Source: Larix kaempferi (lineage: Eukaryota; Streptophyta; Pinopsida; Pinales; Pinaceae). From it: a stretch of DNA of 64,000 nt. The translations under genes were made by a program, and so were the position numbers. How positions within the stretch are numbered: the stretch's first letter is position 1; the number at the start of each line of letters is the position of its first letter. Below, one piece after another: positions 48,650-59,997 of the stretch. The notes beneath the pieces were generated by a model, which worked only from the letters and a program-made list of their open reading frames with translations, was not told where the DNA came from and ran no database searches. The stretch lies in contig BSBM01000461.1 of the NCBI GenBank assembly GCA_027924585.1, positions 6,802,501-6,866,500 on the forward strand, written 5' to 3'.

Positions 48650-49253
48650 TGTTAAAATTCAATATGCTAAGACAAAAAATAGCAGCATTACATTCCATTC
48701 CACAATAATAGCATATACAGGATCACTGAAGAAACAACAAGCACAGCATAAACACAAGAGACAGAGATTTATCCTGGGAAACCCTCATGGGGTAGAAAAC
48801 CCAGCAAAGCTTCCTCAATATAGATGACCAGCAATATACAAAGATGAAACCCTGAGACATGATCTCCTCCTCCACAATAGCAGACCTCTCCTCCACAAGT
48901 GCGCTATCCTCAAGTGTGTGAGTGTGTCAAATGAGGAACACACCTCCTCTATTTATACACTACTCTGACATGTATTTTACACAGGTACACGTAGGCTCGT
49001 ATTTAACCAATGGGTTAAATACCCCACTACAACTAACTGGGCCGACCCCTCTAGGGTGGTCTAATAACCCTTTGACCCACATAACACATAAAGGGCCGAC
49101 CTCCACTAGGGAAGTCTAATAACCCAAGTTACCACATTCTGACGGAGGAATAAACATCTTCGGATATACAATAAGATCTTTATGGAGGAATGAAACATCT
49201 CCGGAATAATAAAGTACAATTATAATATTCTTTGAAGTTACAATATCTCAACA
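48650..49253 (-). repeat. 5' LTR of the young Copia element
   Basis: Same length and ends as 41598-42201, with about seven substitutions by eye. Confidence 0.95.
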
Positions 49254-49258
49254 AAAAG

Positions 49259-50340
49259 AATGCTCCTCCACTTGTAATTTTTCTATCATCAATGCTTATT
49301 TCCCAATCTACATCAGTATAGGTAGTTAAAGTAAAATCCTCACCTTTTGGATACCGTAATCAAAAGTCCAATGTACCTTTTAGATATCTGAATATCCTTT
49401 ATACTGTTTGAACATGTGTTTCTTTTGGCGCAGATAGAAATATTGCAACCAATCCTACTTCCTGCATAACATTTGGGCTTGATGTTTTCACATACAGTAT
49501 GTTGTCAATCATTGACCTGTATTGGGTTTGATTTACTTCCTAGGCCCTCACCATCTTTGCTCAATTTGCAGGCAATAATCATGGGAGTTCTGACAGGTTT
49601 GCAATTTTCCATTCCAAAAATTTTCAACATTTCTTTAATATATTTGGTTTTAGAAATACATATTCCTTCTTTTGATTGGGAAAACTACAATCCAAGAAAG
49701 AATGACAATTCTCCCAACATTCACATCTCAAAATATTTTTACATATCTTCTACAAACCTTTGACTTAAATTTTCAATATCACTTCCAAAAATGATGTCAC
49801 CTATGTAAACCACAATAATAATCATACTTTCATTTTCAAACTTGATGTAGACATTATTGTCTGCAACTCCTCTTTTGAAACCTTGTTGTTGTAGAAATTT
49901 GTCAAGTCTTGAATTCCATTCTTTAGGGGCTTGCTCTAGACCATAGAGTGCTTTCTTTAACCTACATAAACAGTCTTTGTCTTTTGACAGTTGAAATACC
50001 TCAAGTTGCTCAATGTATAGTTCTTCTTTTAATTTTCCATTTCAAAATGCTAACTTAACATCCATTTGGTAGACTTTGAAATTCTTGTAGCATGTGAATG
50101 CTAAAAGCACTGTAATGGCCTCTAGTCTAACCACAGGAGCACAGGTTTATTCAAAGTCAGTGCCTTCAACTTGAGCATATCCCTGACAAACCAATGTTGC
50201 CACAACTTTTCCATCTTCATTTGACTTATTTCTGAAGACCCACTTTGTTCCAATCACATTTTTGTCTTTAGGTCTTGGAAAAAGAAAATTTTAGGGGTGA
50301 AATTTAGCCCATGGGATATTTTTTGGGGTTTTTTCCAAAA
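49259..50340 (-). pseudogene. Reverse transcriptase of the old Copia element, active site lost
   Basis: From right to left the frame gives NVIGTKWVFRNKSNEDG, APVVRLEAI, YQMDVKLAF, LKKALYGLEQAPKEWNSRL, then YIGDIIFGSD, and finally TYTDVDWEIS and DDRKITSGGAFF. The catalytic box Y-x-D-D reads YIGD (49796-49807). Several stops (TAA, TGA, TAG) interrupt. The frame would continue into 41592 if the nested element were absent. Confidence 0.88.
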
Positions 50341-50386
50341 TACGATTCCCCAATTACCCTTTTTATCATAAAGTATATGACCTCCA

Positions 50387-50800
50387 TTATATGACCTCCA
50401 TTATTGACCTTAAACATTTGATTTTCCTATCAGACTTATTTTCAACTACATCTTTAAAAGCTTTGAAATTTTCAAACGCCTCAGATTTATGTTTATAAAA
50501 GGCTACCCAAGTCTTTCTTGTATAATCATCAATAAATAACATCAGGTAATTCTTTCTTTCTATGCTTTGTGTTTTTGTTGGTCCACAAAGATCTGTATGC
50601 ATAAGTTTTAATGGATTAGATGTTGTGTATTCCTTTGATCTGAAGCTTACCTTTGTTTTCTTTCTATGTTGATACTTCTTATACATAGTGTTTGAGGGTT
50701 TTGTGATCTTTGGCATATCCCTTACTGCTTGTTTAGAACTGATTTTTACCAAGTTGTGAAAGTTCATATGGCCCATTCTTTTATGTTGCAACCATCTTTC
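50387..50800 (-). pseudogene. Integrase N-terminal part of the old Copia element
   Basis: It contains HKRMGHMNFHNL, LKLMHTDLCGPTKTQS (first catalytic Asp) and LFIDDYTRKTWVAF. The frame is lost near 50400, right at the position of the normal DNGG block holding the second Asp. Confidence 0.85.
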
Positions 50801-50946
50801 ATCTATTTTCCCTGTGAAGCATTTTTCTCCACTAATCTCTTAAAAGATATACACATTGTTTGGCATTCTTGTTGCTATGGAAACTAATTTCCCTGACTTT
50901 TCCTTTCTGATCTACATTCTTGGAAATCAAAAGTGAGAGTATGTCA

Positions 50947-51201
50947 CTAATCACACATCGGGTTTACATTGGGAAGATTGTGTTTCCATCCTTCAAAACA
51001 AAAGACATTTTTTACCTTAGCTCTTCCGTTATCAAGATTAATAGTCTCCTTTCCAATTATCTTTGAACTGGCATTATCTCCAAAAGTAACATTCCCTTCA
51101 TTCTTCTTCAAGGCGATAATTTTTTTTTTATCCCCTATCATGTGACTTGAGCACCCATTGTCAATGTACCACTCATCCCTTTTATTTTGTGCACACACCA
51201 C
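50947..51201 (-). pseudogene. Aspartic protease of the old Copia element
   Basis: DEWYIDNGCSSHMIGD is the Copia protease active-site block, with the usual D-S-G changed to D-N-G. VTFGDNASSKIIG follows. Confidence 0.85.
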
Positions 51202-51289
51202 TACCTATATGAACACTGATTTGTTTTCTTATGTTCCATTGGTTCTTGATTTTTCTCCATCACTATTGGGATTTCTTCATTCTTATTTT

Positions 51290-53140
51290 TTCTAGAACAA
51301 CTTCTACAAAACCTTGATATATGCCCATAATTGTTGCAATTTATAACATATAATTTAATAATTCAATAAAGGAGAAAATTAGTGAAATCTTCTTGGAAAT
51401 CCATAGGTATCTATGTTTTCTTTCCTCATATAACTACTTATTCACTTCATTTTCCAATCTATAGATGTATCACCAAAACCATTGGAAGAATAACAATAGC
51501 CAAAAAAAGGGTTTTGGTACCTAACTATATGATTCCATCTTGTTGAAGAGGTATCCTCAATTTTTTCTTTGTGAGAAGGATCTATATTTTGTGGAACATC
51601 CTATTCTTCTCTCTTGTTTCCTTCAACATTGATAGGACTCTTGAGTATTTCAACATAACTCTTGGTGTTTCTTTCATTCAATTATTGTGAAGAGGGTTAT
51701 TCTTCTTTCACTGTTTCCTCCTTCGTCTTGTATCCAAGACCAGTTTTGTTAGATGACAGCCTTTAATAGTTTAGGATCTCATCCAAAGTTGTAGAGCTCT
51801 TTCGAAATTCTCGATTATCATTTTATTTCTCCAACTTCAATCTTAGACTGACTATCTCATATTCTAGACTACTATATACATCTTCATTTTCTTTTAATTG
51901 AGCTCTCAATGCTTCTTCAATTATCTTACCCTCTTCAAATTGTTTTTTTAGATTGATGATGATTTTTTGAGTTTCATTATATTTCTATTGTGTGCAAAGT
52001 AATTCATTTCTATACTTATTTAGTTGTTATTTATACAACCATTTATTTCTTCTCAATTTATCTATTTCATCCAAAGCACATATGAGTTCTTCTTCCATAT
52101 TTAATTCTCCATCAATCTCTAGACTGTCTTATTTTTCTAAATTTGAGGTTTTATTTTCCAAGACAACATTCTCCTTTTCTAGGGCCATGAAGAAAATCTC
52201 TTTTCTCTCATTGTCACTATAAATAGAAGAGTTGTCATCTTCATTTGCATATAGGTTCTTCTTTTTTCTGTTAAAATTTATTTTCTTTATAGCCTTACTT
52301 CTCCACAATTAAAACATTTAAAGGGAAGGTTACCTTTGCATTTTCGTGATCCTCTCTTGAGATTTTTGACAAAATTGGCTTCTTCTTCATCTAATTCATT
52401 GTCTGAGCTGTCACTTGATTTGCGTTCTTTGGTATTTGTCTTATTTGATTCCTGGCAGGCTTCTTCTCTCTTTGATGGTTTTCTTCTTTGTCTTTTTCAA
52501 CCCTCATTTATTATGCAGTAAGAATTCGATGTAATTCATCCATTGTGAGATCATTTAGATTCCTAATTTCCTCAATTGTGGATATTTTGGAGTCAAATCT
52601 TAAAGGAAGTGATCTAAGCACTTTTTACATAGTAATTTTCTCATCAACCTTTTCACCCAAACCTTTGATGGTGTTGACAATCTCATCGATATGAAGCAAG
52701 AAGAGTGCAATGTTCTCTTCTTATTTCATTTTAAGGCTCTCAAAATGTCCTCTATGGGTCTACAATTTTACCCTTTCACCTTCTCATCCCCTTCATATAT
52801 ATTCTATATATTTTCCCACATATATTTTGTTGATTCACATTTCATAAAATTTCCAAATTTGGATTCTTCCAATCTACACAAAATTGCATTCATGGCTTTA
52901 GTGTTATTTTCACTGAGTTTATTTCTAGTTACATCTACAAGTGAAGTTGTCAAAGATGTATAACTAGTCTTGATTGTGTCCCAAATGCCAAATAATAGAG
53001 CCATCAAATACATTTTCTTTCGTATGGTATAGAAAGCATAATTTAATCCATCAAATAAAGGATCTCTATTTGTGGAGAACCCTTCCTGTCAATCCATGAG
53101 TGCGCAATGATCTGCCTTCCATTGGTTAAACTGTTCCTGA
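51290..53140 (-). pseudogene. Gag of the old Copia element
   Basis: A broken frame includes a zinc-knuckle remnant FKCFNCGE (about 52290) and NCNNYGHISRFC (about 51315, first Cys lost). The N-terminal part has LFGIWDTIKTSYTSL and TKYMWENI (52804-53013). Many stops interrupt. Confidence 0.75.
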
Positions 53141-53148
53141 AGGAACCT

Positions 53149-53160
53149 GCTTTGATACCA
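53149..53160 (-). other. Primer-binding site of the old Copia element
   Basis: The reverse complement reads TGGTATCAAAGC, two bases from the LTR end at 53163. Confidence 0.85.
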
Positions 53161-53162
53161 AT

Positions 53163-54322
53163 TGTTGCATTTGTGGTTATAATAAAAGGGGGTTGAATAA
53201 GTATAACATACTTTTTCTTTATTTACTCATTCATGAAACAATTCATAACAATAAGTATAATTAGACTCAAACCATAGAACACAATATGTAACGTGGAAAT
53301 TGAATCAGCAGAAAAGAAAAATTATTTTTATCTTTATGAAAGTTGAGTAGGAACCAAACTACTATTACAATAATTTCAACCACCAACTTGGTATCATAAG
53401 TTTTGCAAGAACCAACTTGCAGGAGACACTAATCTCCTTAGTTGAGAACCAAGTTGTTGTTACAATGTTTGCAAGCACCAACTTGCAGGAGACACAAATC
53501 CCCTTGGATGATCACCAACTCGGAAAATATTGTGTAGGAACCCACCTACTTTATGTGTATAAGTTGTTCTTCAGATATGGTAACCTTCTTGAATCCCTAT
53601 AACATGACCTGTGCACTTCCTTTAGTTCTATAATACATCATGTGTATCTTCCATTGAATTCAATACTACAATGTTGGTTACTTCAGGTTTTTTTTCTTCT
53701 GCAATAACTTTCCTATTGCACGTCGAATTTTGCAAAACACATTTGAATCATGTGTACGAAATTTATTTTTGCACTATAAGCAATTATATCTTCTATACAC
53801 AAATGTACCGTTTTGCGGTGTACTCTTGCACTCTACTCTACACAAGAAATCCTCACTGTCAAGCTCTATTCTTCATAATACAACCCTAACTACCATGAAA
53901 TGTTTAACTTCTATGTAGTTTCAACTGTATTCAACTTCTGCACTGCTTCAGCTTCTGCGTAGCTTCAACTTCTATGAACTTCAACTTGTATGCAGTCTTC
54001 ATCTTTTGCACTTCTTCTGTGCAACTTCAATAGTCTTCAACTTCTGTGATGCTTCAACTTCTACAAAACTTCAAATTCTATGATGCTTTATCTCCTACGT
54101 AGCTTAAAATTCTCTGTAACTTTAACTTAGATGAATTCTTTAGCTTCTTTGCAGTATTTAGCTTCTGCACAGCTTCAACAGTCTTCAACTTCTCTGTTTC
54201 TTCAACTTCTGCAAGAAAATATCTTCTCTTCCACACAACTTCAAATTCTACAAGAAAACCTCTCTTCTTTTTCACAAGGTGCGCCTTCTTCCTTTGACCA
54301 CTTTAGAAACCCTAGTAAGAAC
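53163..54322 (-). repeat. 5' LTR of the old Copia element, first segment
   Basis: Co-linear with 39103-40280 (GTGGTTATAATAAAAGGGGG, AACCATAGAACACAATATGT, CCTTTGACCACTTTAGAAAC) and clearly more diverged than the young LTR pair. It is broken at 54322, and about 80 bp more of it resumes at 56906-56985 (AAACATGTTCAAATCCTAC). The terminal part matching about 40340-40804 is missing. Confidence 0.82.
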
Positions 54323-56905
54323 TGTTATATCCCTCATTCTAGCCCTTAGTCTATATTGGTTGTTAATGTAAATATTGTATGCAATGTGTGTTGCCCTAGT
54401 GTGGAGCTCAAGGCTAAAGTCCCACTAGTTGATGATTAGGTTTAATTGCACAGGAAAGTAATTGGTAACCATGTGCTAGTAAGACATGTGAAAATGTAAA
54501 GAATACCATGTAATAAAATAACTAAGGGATGGCTATGGCTACAACGAAATGAGGGGGAACTATGTATCCACTAGGGTGGTGAGCGGGTTTGGGATGGAAC
54601 CCTAGGTTTCCATTTGCCACCTAGAGAACCCCTCTGACCTGTCCTAGACATTCTTGAATGCTACTGTAAGGAAGTGGGTGAAGGACGTTGTGCAAGAGGT
54701 CGTGGAGTATGGGCAACCCTGAAAAGGATGGATGGCAGGGTATGGAGCGCTGCTGCCTTGACCTACACATGACTCCACCTCCTGTAAGTTTTCACTCCCC
54801 AATCCAAAATATTAGTTGAGGGGAGGGGAATCCTCAGTCGAACCCTAACACACAACGGTAAGAGAGTCGAGCGTGGGAGGCACAAAAACTGTGAGGAAGA
54901 AACACTGTGTTGGCAGCCGAGAACCCAGTTGCGGAATAGAGTTGTTTGGCCAGAGAAAGTGGAGAAGAAAACCTAAGAGGGAAGGAGCCAAGGGTTTTAT
55001 TGAGCTGCCAGGGCCAACCACACTTTCCTAGGTCAGTGTTATGGGAAGGGGCGCCCTAGGGACTGTGCAACAATGACGGGGGCGTTACCTAGGATGAGAG
55101 TGGAGGTGGTGGGGGTGATTGAGCCATCTGAAATCATTTGGACAGGCCCATAGCTCTGTGGAGGATATTATTGATTGGAAAACCCTCACCTTCCTTTCCC
55201 ATTTGCTTGATAGAGTTAACTGTGTGCTGAATTCCTTGAGTGACTATGAACCAATGCTGTGAGTGAGCCTGAGTGATGCTCCTTAGTGGATACAAAGCCC
55301 CAACTCAGGGGTGATATCTAATTGCTGAAATAATAGAGGCTAGGCAAAGATCTATGGTTGGGATGGAACGTTGCAGTCCATAATCTAGTCGCTTGGTGGT
55401 TTTCAATTAAAATATAAGTGCCCTTGTGGTGGTTTGAATAAGGATGTTTCATGGGTTTATGATGATGTTTATTACATACCAAGTATTGATTGAATGAATG
55501 TATATGGAAATGGAGAAATAGGAAGATTTGTATGAATAGGGATGTATACTTATGCTTTGTATATAAACCTACATTTGAAGTTGTTTTTGTGCCATGATGA
55601 ATGTTGGATGCATGCTAGGTGTGTGTGTGTTATATATGTCAAATGTGTGATTTGGTTCAGATGGTTAATAGGGCTTAATGCCAAAGTATTATGTCTTATG
55701 CTATTGGGCATTTCATTGCTTTACTCCTACACCTTACATCTTCTTATTATGTTGGTATTCATATACATTCATACTTGAGGAACAGGGATAAATGTCTACA
55801 TGTCATCCCTCAATCTGTTTAGAGGAAATATACTAGGTATAATCCCTTTTGAAGTGTGGATAATGCTTCGAAACCTTGGTGTTTATGGATTCATGGACCT
55901 TCCTACATGAGTTATTGAGCATACTTTTGTATATTTCCTTTTTATACTTATGTTGTGCTTACATATATTACCCTTGATTAGAAGGACTAAGTTCAAGGCT
56001 AAGAGGTGCATATCACTCGAGTTAGGACGGTGATAAAAAAGAATAGGCACCCTTGTGGACCATATGAAGGAGAAAATACTTGGCAGGAAGAAGGTTAAGG
56101 TCATTCACGGTGGATTTTTGCACAAAATGTTTAGTTGGAAAAATGATGGGTTTAGAGACCTTGGTTTGAAGTGGAAGTTGCACCATTGGATAGATCTCTC
56201 CAAGAGCTTTCCAATGGTACCAACCTTGTCTCATTTGGATCAGGGACGAGGACGTTATGCCTCTCAGAAGTTTGCATTGGTGAGTGGGAGGAGCAGAGAA
56301 GGTGCTTCCACAGTTCTGCATCTGCAATGCGGATTGCGTATTGTAGAAGGGGAAGTTTTCTGGATGGTTGAAGTTGGAATTCCACAATTCCGACTTTCGC
56401 AATGCAGATTGCGGATTGCGGAAGGGGAATTTTTCCGGAAGGTTGAAGTGCGGCTTCCGCAATTCCGACTTCCGCAATGCAGATTGCTGATTGCGGAAGG
56501 GGAAGTTTTCCAGAAGGTTGAAGTTGGACTTCTGCAATGCGGATTGTGGATTGTGGAAGGGGAAGTTTTTTGGAAGGTTGAAGTTGAACTTCCGCAATTC
56601 AGACTTCCGCAATGCGGATTGTGGATTTCAGAAGGGGAAGTTTTTCGGAAGGTTGAAGTTGGACTTCCGTGTTCCCAACTTCCACAATGCGGATTGCAGA
56701 TTGTGGATTGCGGAAAGGCGCAATTGCAGATTGTGGATTGCGGATTGCGGGTTGCGCAAGTGCGGATTGCGGAAAGACGCCATGTGGACTGTGGAACAGA
56801 GAATAATTTTGGAAGGGTGCGTGATGGAAGCATTGGAAGAAAAAAAAGAGTATCAGGGTATCCCATCGCCTCTGAATGACACCGAGGTGATCTGGTGATG
56901 TTACA
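54323..56905. mobile_element. 2583-bp insertion, probable solo LTR
   Basis: It starts TGTTATATCCC and ends GATGTTACA. It is flanked by AGAAC and AAAAC, a 5-bp duplication with one change. It splits the 5' LTR of the old Copia element, whose sequence resumes immediately after. No PBS, pol domain or second LTR lies inside. The TG...CA ends and large size fit a solo LTR of a Gypsy-type element, but an uncharacterised non-autonomous element is possible. Confidence 0.65.
56320..56790. repeat. Hairpin-rich minisatellite, 75/60-bp units
   Basis: GAAGGGGAA falls at 56346, 56421, 56496, 56556 and 56631, giving spacings of 75, 75, 60 and 75 bp (multiples of 15). Each unit holds both CTTCCGCAA and TTGCGGAAG forms, so units can fold on themselves. 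It ends in a run of GGATTGCG words. It keeps open frames of 135-274 codons on both strands. Confidence 0.92.
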
Positions 56906-56985
56906 AAAACCGTCAAAAGAATTTCATCAATAATATGCTCAAAAACCCAAAAACATGTTCAAATCCTACAAGACCTTCATTTTCA

Positions 56986-58893
56986 ATAATATTTTTTGAT
57001 GGGAATGGATCATGTTTTTGTCAACCACATAAGATTAGTCCAAGGGACATTAGGCCTTCGATTAGGGATATGGTCACCATTATGAGGTTTTAAGAAACAA
57101 GTATGGGTAACAAGGGCTTCAACATGGTTGGGAAAGGAAACTTGAGCCTTAGGCATTAACGACGATATGATTTTAGATCCCTGAAAGATGCCTCCAACCA
57201 TGACATTGACCTTTCAAGGGTATCTTTAGCCTCTAAGAAGGGAAATGGGTCACTGCAACTAGGAGGATATTAACACTAGTTATGGGTTTTATGGCACCAA
57301 CCATGGTTAAGGGATGAAATGTTGATTTTCTCTAAAGGAAGTTTATTGGGATTTGGAAAATGAACAAGGCTTAATCAACCACATAAGATTGCTCTAGTAT
57401 ATCTGAAATATTTGAGTGTCAATACATACACAATTAGTAGGTTTTGAGATTTAGGGTCCTGGAATCCATAGACATGATTTGAGGACGAAGACCAATGTAA
57501 TAAGGCATCAATGATATATTTATGGTTCATGGACCATGAGTAAGGTCCAATATTGGCACATAATCATTGTAAAGTGATCCTTTTTCCTTCTTGTGTCATC
57601 TAGGAGGAATTACTCTAGAAACAAGAATGTGCAGTTCGTACACCCCTTTATTGGCCATAGATGATTAAAAGCTTCCTTTAAGGCATAATGCTCTAATTGA
57701 TTCCCCTGAGCATGTTTAGGACCCTAATAACCATACTTAATGTTGAAAACCTGCTAATAGCACCAATACACGGGGGCTTCACTAGTGAGGCAATATCATA
57801 TCACGTCCATTCATATTGGGGGTTTGAATATTCCTAAAAATCTCAAAAATATATTTCCTTGTATTAAGGGGTCAAGGGGGGGTTTAATTTGACATAGTAA
57901 TATAAATATTGGGGGTTATTTTATTTGGGTGGGCTACGGAATAACCTCCAATTCATGGAATGGATTCATACCTCCAAATCATGGGCTCAATTCATACCTC
58001 TAATTTATTAAGCTTGTAGAAAACATGAGCTCTATATAGCTATACTTGTATTTACATGATATAAAATTGGTAGATTGGCAGGTTGTGGTGTGAAACATGT
58101 ACAATTCTCATCTTTTCTAAGCATTTAACCAACTATTGGACTATCAATATTGTATGTTCTTTGTTACTTTGATCTCTTGAATGGGTTTCCTTTTACACAT
58201 TTTTTCTTCTCCATTAATATTTCGTTGGTATTCCACTATCCAACTCTACAAATTGATCAGCCACCCCCGTAATCCTTGTGGGATACTATTATTTTATTTA
58301 GCATCATGTTTTCTTATACTAAGATGATTTAGGGATCCTGTTTGTTACAAATTGATAATATGATATAAAGGGGGTATTAAAAATGGGTTGATAAACATGG
58401 ATACCTACAATATCTGGTGAAACTAGGGGTTTTCTTAATTGGAAAGGTATATTGGGAGGGGGTTTCAACAATACAATATCAAGAGGCATTTTTCAATATT
58501 TTTTGAAATTAGGTATATTCTTTAATATCCTATGAATGGTCGTGCTATGTAACAAATTCACTGAGTGAACCTCCCGTGCACCAATATCCCCACTTAAATG
58601 CCAACAATACCCTAGAGATGTCATTTGGGGTGGTTTGATCCATAGTTTTAAGGCCTAGATGGTTCAAAACTTCCTCTAGGGCCTAATTCCTAGGTTACCT
58701 CCCATAACCATGTGCAAATCCCAAAGACACATATTTAGTGATCAAAATATCCTAATGGTTTCTATGTCACAACTTTAAGGAAAACAATCAATTTGATGGG
58801 TCATTTTTAGCTCTTCAAGACACCATTCATGAACAAAAACTACCCCATTAGGGAAGTTTTGAGGTCTAAAATGGGTCTCTTAAGGGAAATAAT
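56986..58893. other. Noncoding stretch between the nested Copia block and the last Copia element
   Basis: No gene or complete element is recognised. CAACCACATAAGATT occurs twice (about 57018 and 57376), suggesting degraded repeat DNA. Confidence 0.55.
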
Positions 58894-59679
58894 TGTTGGA
58901 ATATTCTCACCATCAATTTTCAGATTTGCATGTCTGCATGCATTTTGCATTCATCCAGTCATCTGCATGCATTTGCATTTGCATGCAAATGCGTGCATCT
59001 AGTCATCATCTTGGTGGTCCTCCCATCCCCTGGAGCCTATTTTCAGCTCCCTAGAGCCTGTCTTCAGCCCCGTGTAGCTCTCCTACCTACCTGATGCACC
59101 TTATTTGACTCTCCTGCATGACATGTGCACCTTTTCTCACCTACCAGGAGTTATCATTCAATTAGAGCGCCTTATCTCACCTACCAGGAGTCTGACAGCC
59201 ATTTAGAGCATTGATTGAGCAGTTCTTCCACTGATTGGTCATGCTAACTTCATGTAGCTCCTAGTTAGCTAGTTCTAGAGTGCCACTTGATCTTCTGACA
59301 GACTCATGTGCCCTCCTTGGAGTCTCCATCCCCTGATTTGTGCCTAGATGGTTCTGTTAGACTCAATTAGACTCACTTGACTGACTATTACCATTTATGA
59401 CTGATACTACTGACTGGATGATGTATCCAATGTTATCCAAGCTAGACTTTGAGCATGATTCGAATGACCTCCTTGGTTAATTCAAATTCTCTACACAATT
59501 ATTGTACTATTGTATTCATTATTCACAGTGCCATCTCACAGCTGATGTATGATACTGCTAATCTCCATTTTCTTTGTTCATGAGTGATTATTGAGTGATC
59601 TCTTCTCTTCTTTTACGGACTTCTTGAGAGTTCGTGTGAGGATTGTTACAACTGTCAGATCCTACTACAGATTATCACA
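58894..59679 (+). repeat. 5' LTR of the RT-less Copia element
   Basis: 786 bp with TG...CA ends. Contains a TGCATGCATTTGCATTTGCA-like A/T/G tract near the start and two CTCACCTACCAGGAGT blocks. Confidence 0.95.
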
Positions 59680-59691
59680 TGGTATCAGAGC
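59680..59691 (+). other. Primer-binding site of the RT-less Copia element
   Basis: TGGTATCAGAGC directly follows the LTR and matches initiator-Met tRNA. Confidence 0.95.
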
Positions 59692-59997
59692 TTTCAGCAG
59701 CTATTCAAATTGCATCCATTGCAGCAGCAGCAGTTGCAACATTTCTTTGAGCAACTATCTTTCATTGAGCACCAGAAGCCTCTAAGTTTCCACAAAAAAT
59801 ATTGGTGCTATTACCTTGAATTCATTGGATCAATCCAGTGAAATCTATCCACACGTGAATGACTTAGTCATATGTGCTCAGTGTCCTAAGGTAGTGTTCA
59901 TTCGAAGTGTAGAAAAACTCCACCAACAAAACTCTTCTTGTTTTGCAAGTTTATTCATCCATTCGAATTCCTCTTCAATTCGACCTTTACTACTCAG

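Larger units (their letters stand above)
41598..49253 (-). mobile_element. Young nested Copia element, 7656 bp, TSD AAAAG, lacking gag/PR/IN
   Basis: Two 604-bp LTRs (41598-42201 and 48650-49253) differ at about seven positions by eye. The 5-bp duplication AAAAG stands at 41593-41597 and 49254-49258. A PBS (48638-48649) and purine tract show the element reads right to left. It carries only a late RT and RNase H remnant (about 45490-44453), a 2-kb stack of tandem arrays next to the 3' LTR, and about 3.1 kb of unrecognised leader (45500-48637). It must have relied on another element for transposition. Confidence 0.95.
39103..56985 (-). mobile_element. Old Copia element (reverse orientation), interrupted by two later insertions
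   Basis: Related LTRs lie at 39103-40804 and 53163 onward. A PBS is next to the right LTR and a purine tract next to the left LTR. Between them, in minus orientation, are gag, protease, integrase, RT and RNase H, all with many lesions. The RNase H is split by the nested element 41598-49253 and the right (5') LTR by 54323-56905. The right LTR's terminal part appears lost, so no target duplication could be read. Confidence 0.85.

Noticed and set aside
56055-56879. 274-codon open frame, the longest in its area, with 25-residue repeats
   Set aside because: The 75/60-bp minisatellite keeps frames open on both strands (a 196-200 codon frame overlaps it in reverse). It sits inside a probable solo LTR.
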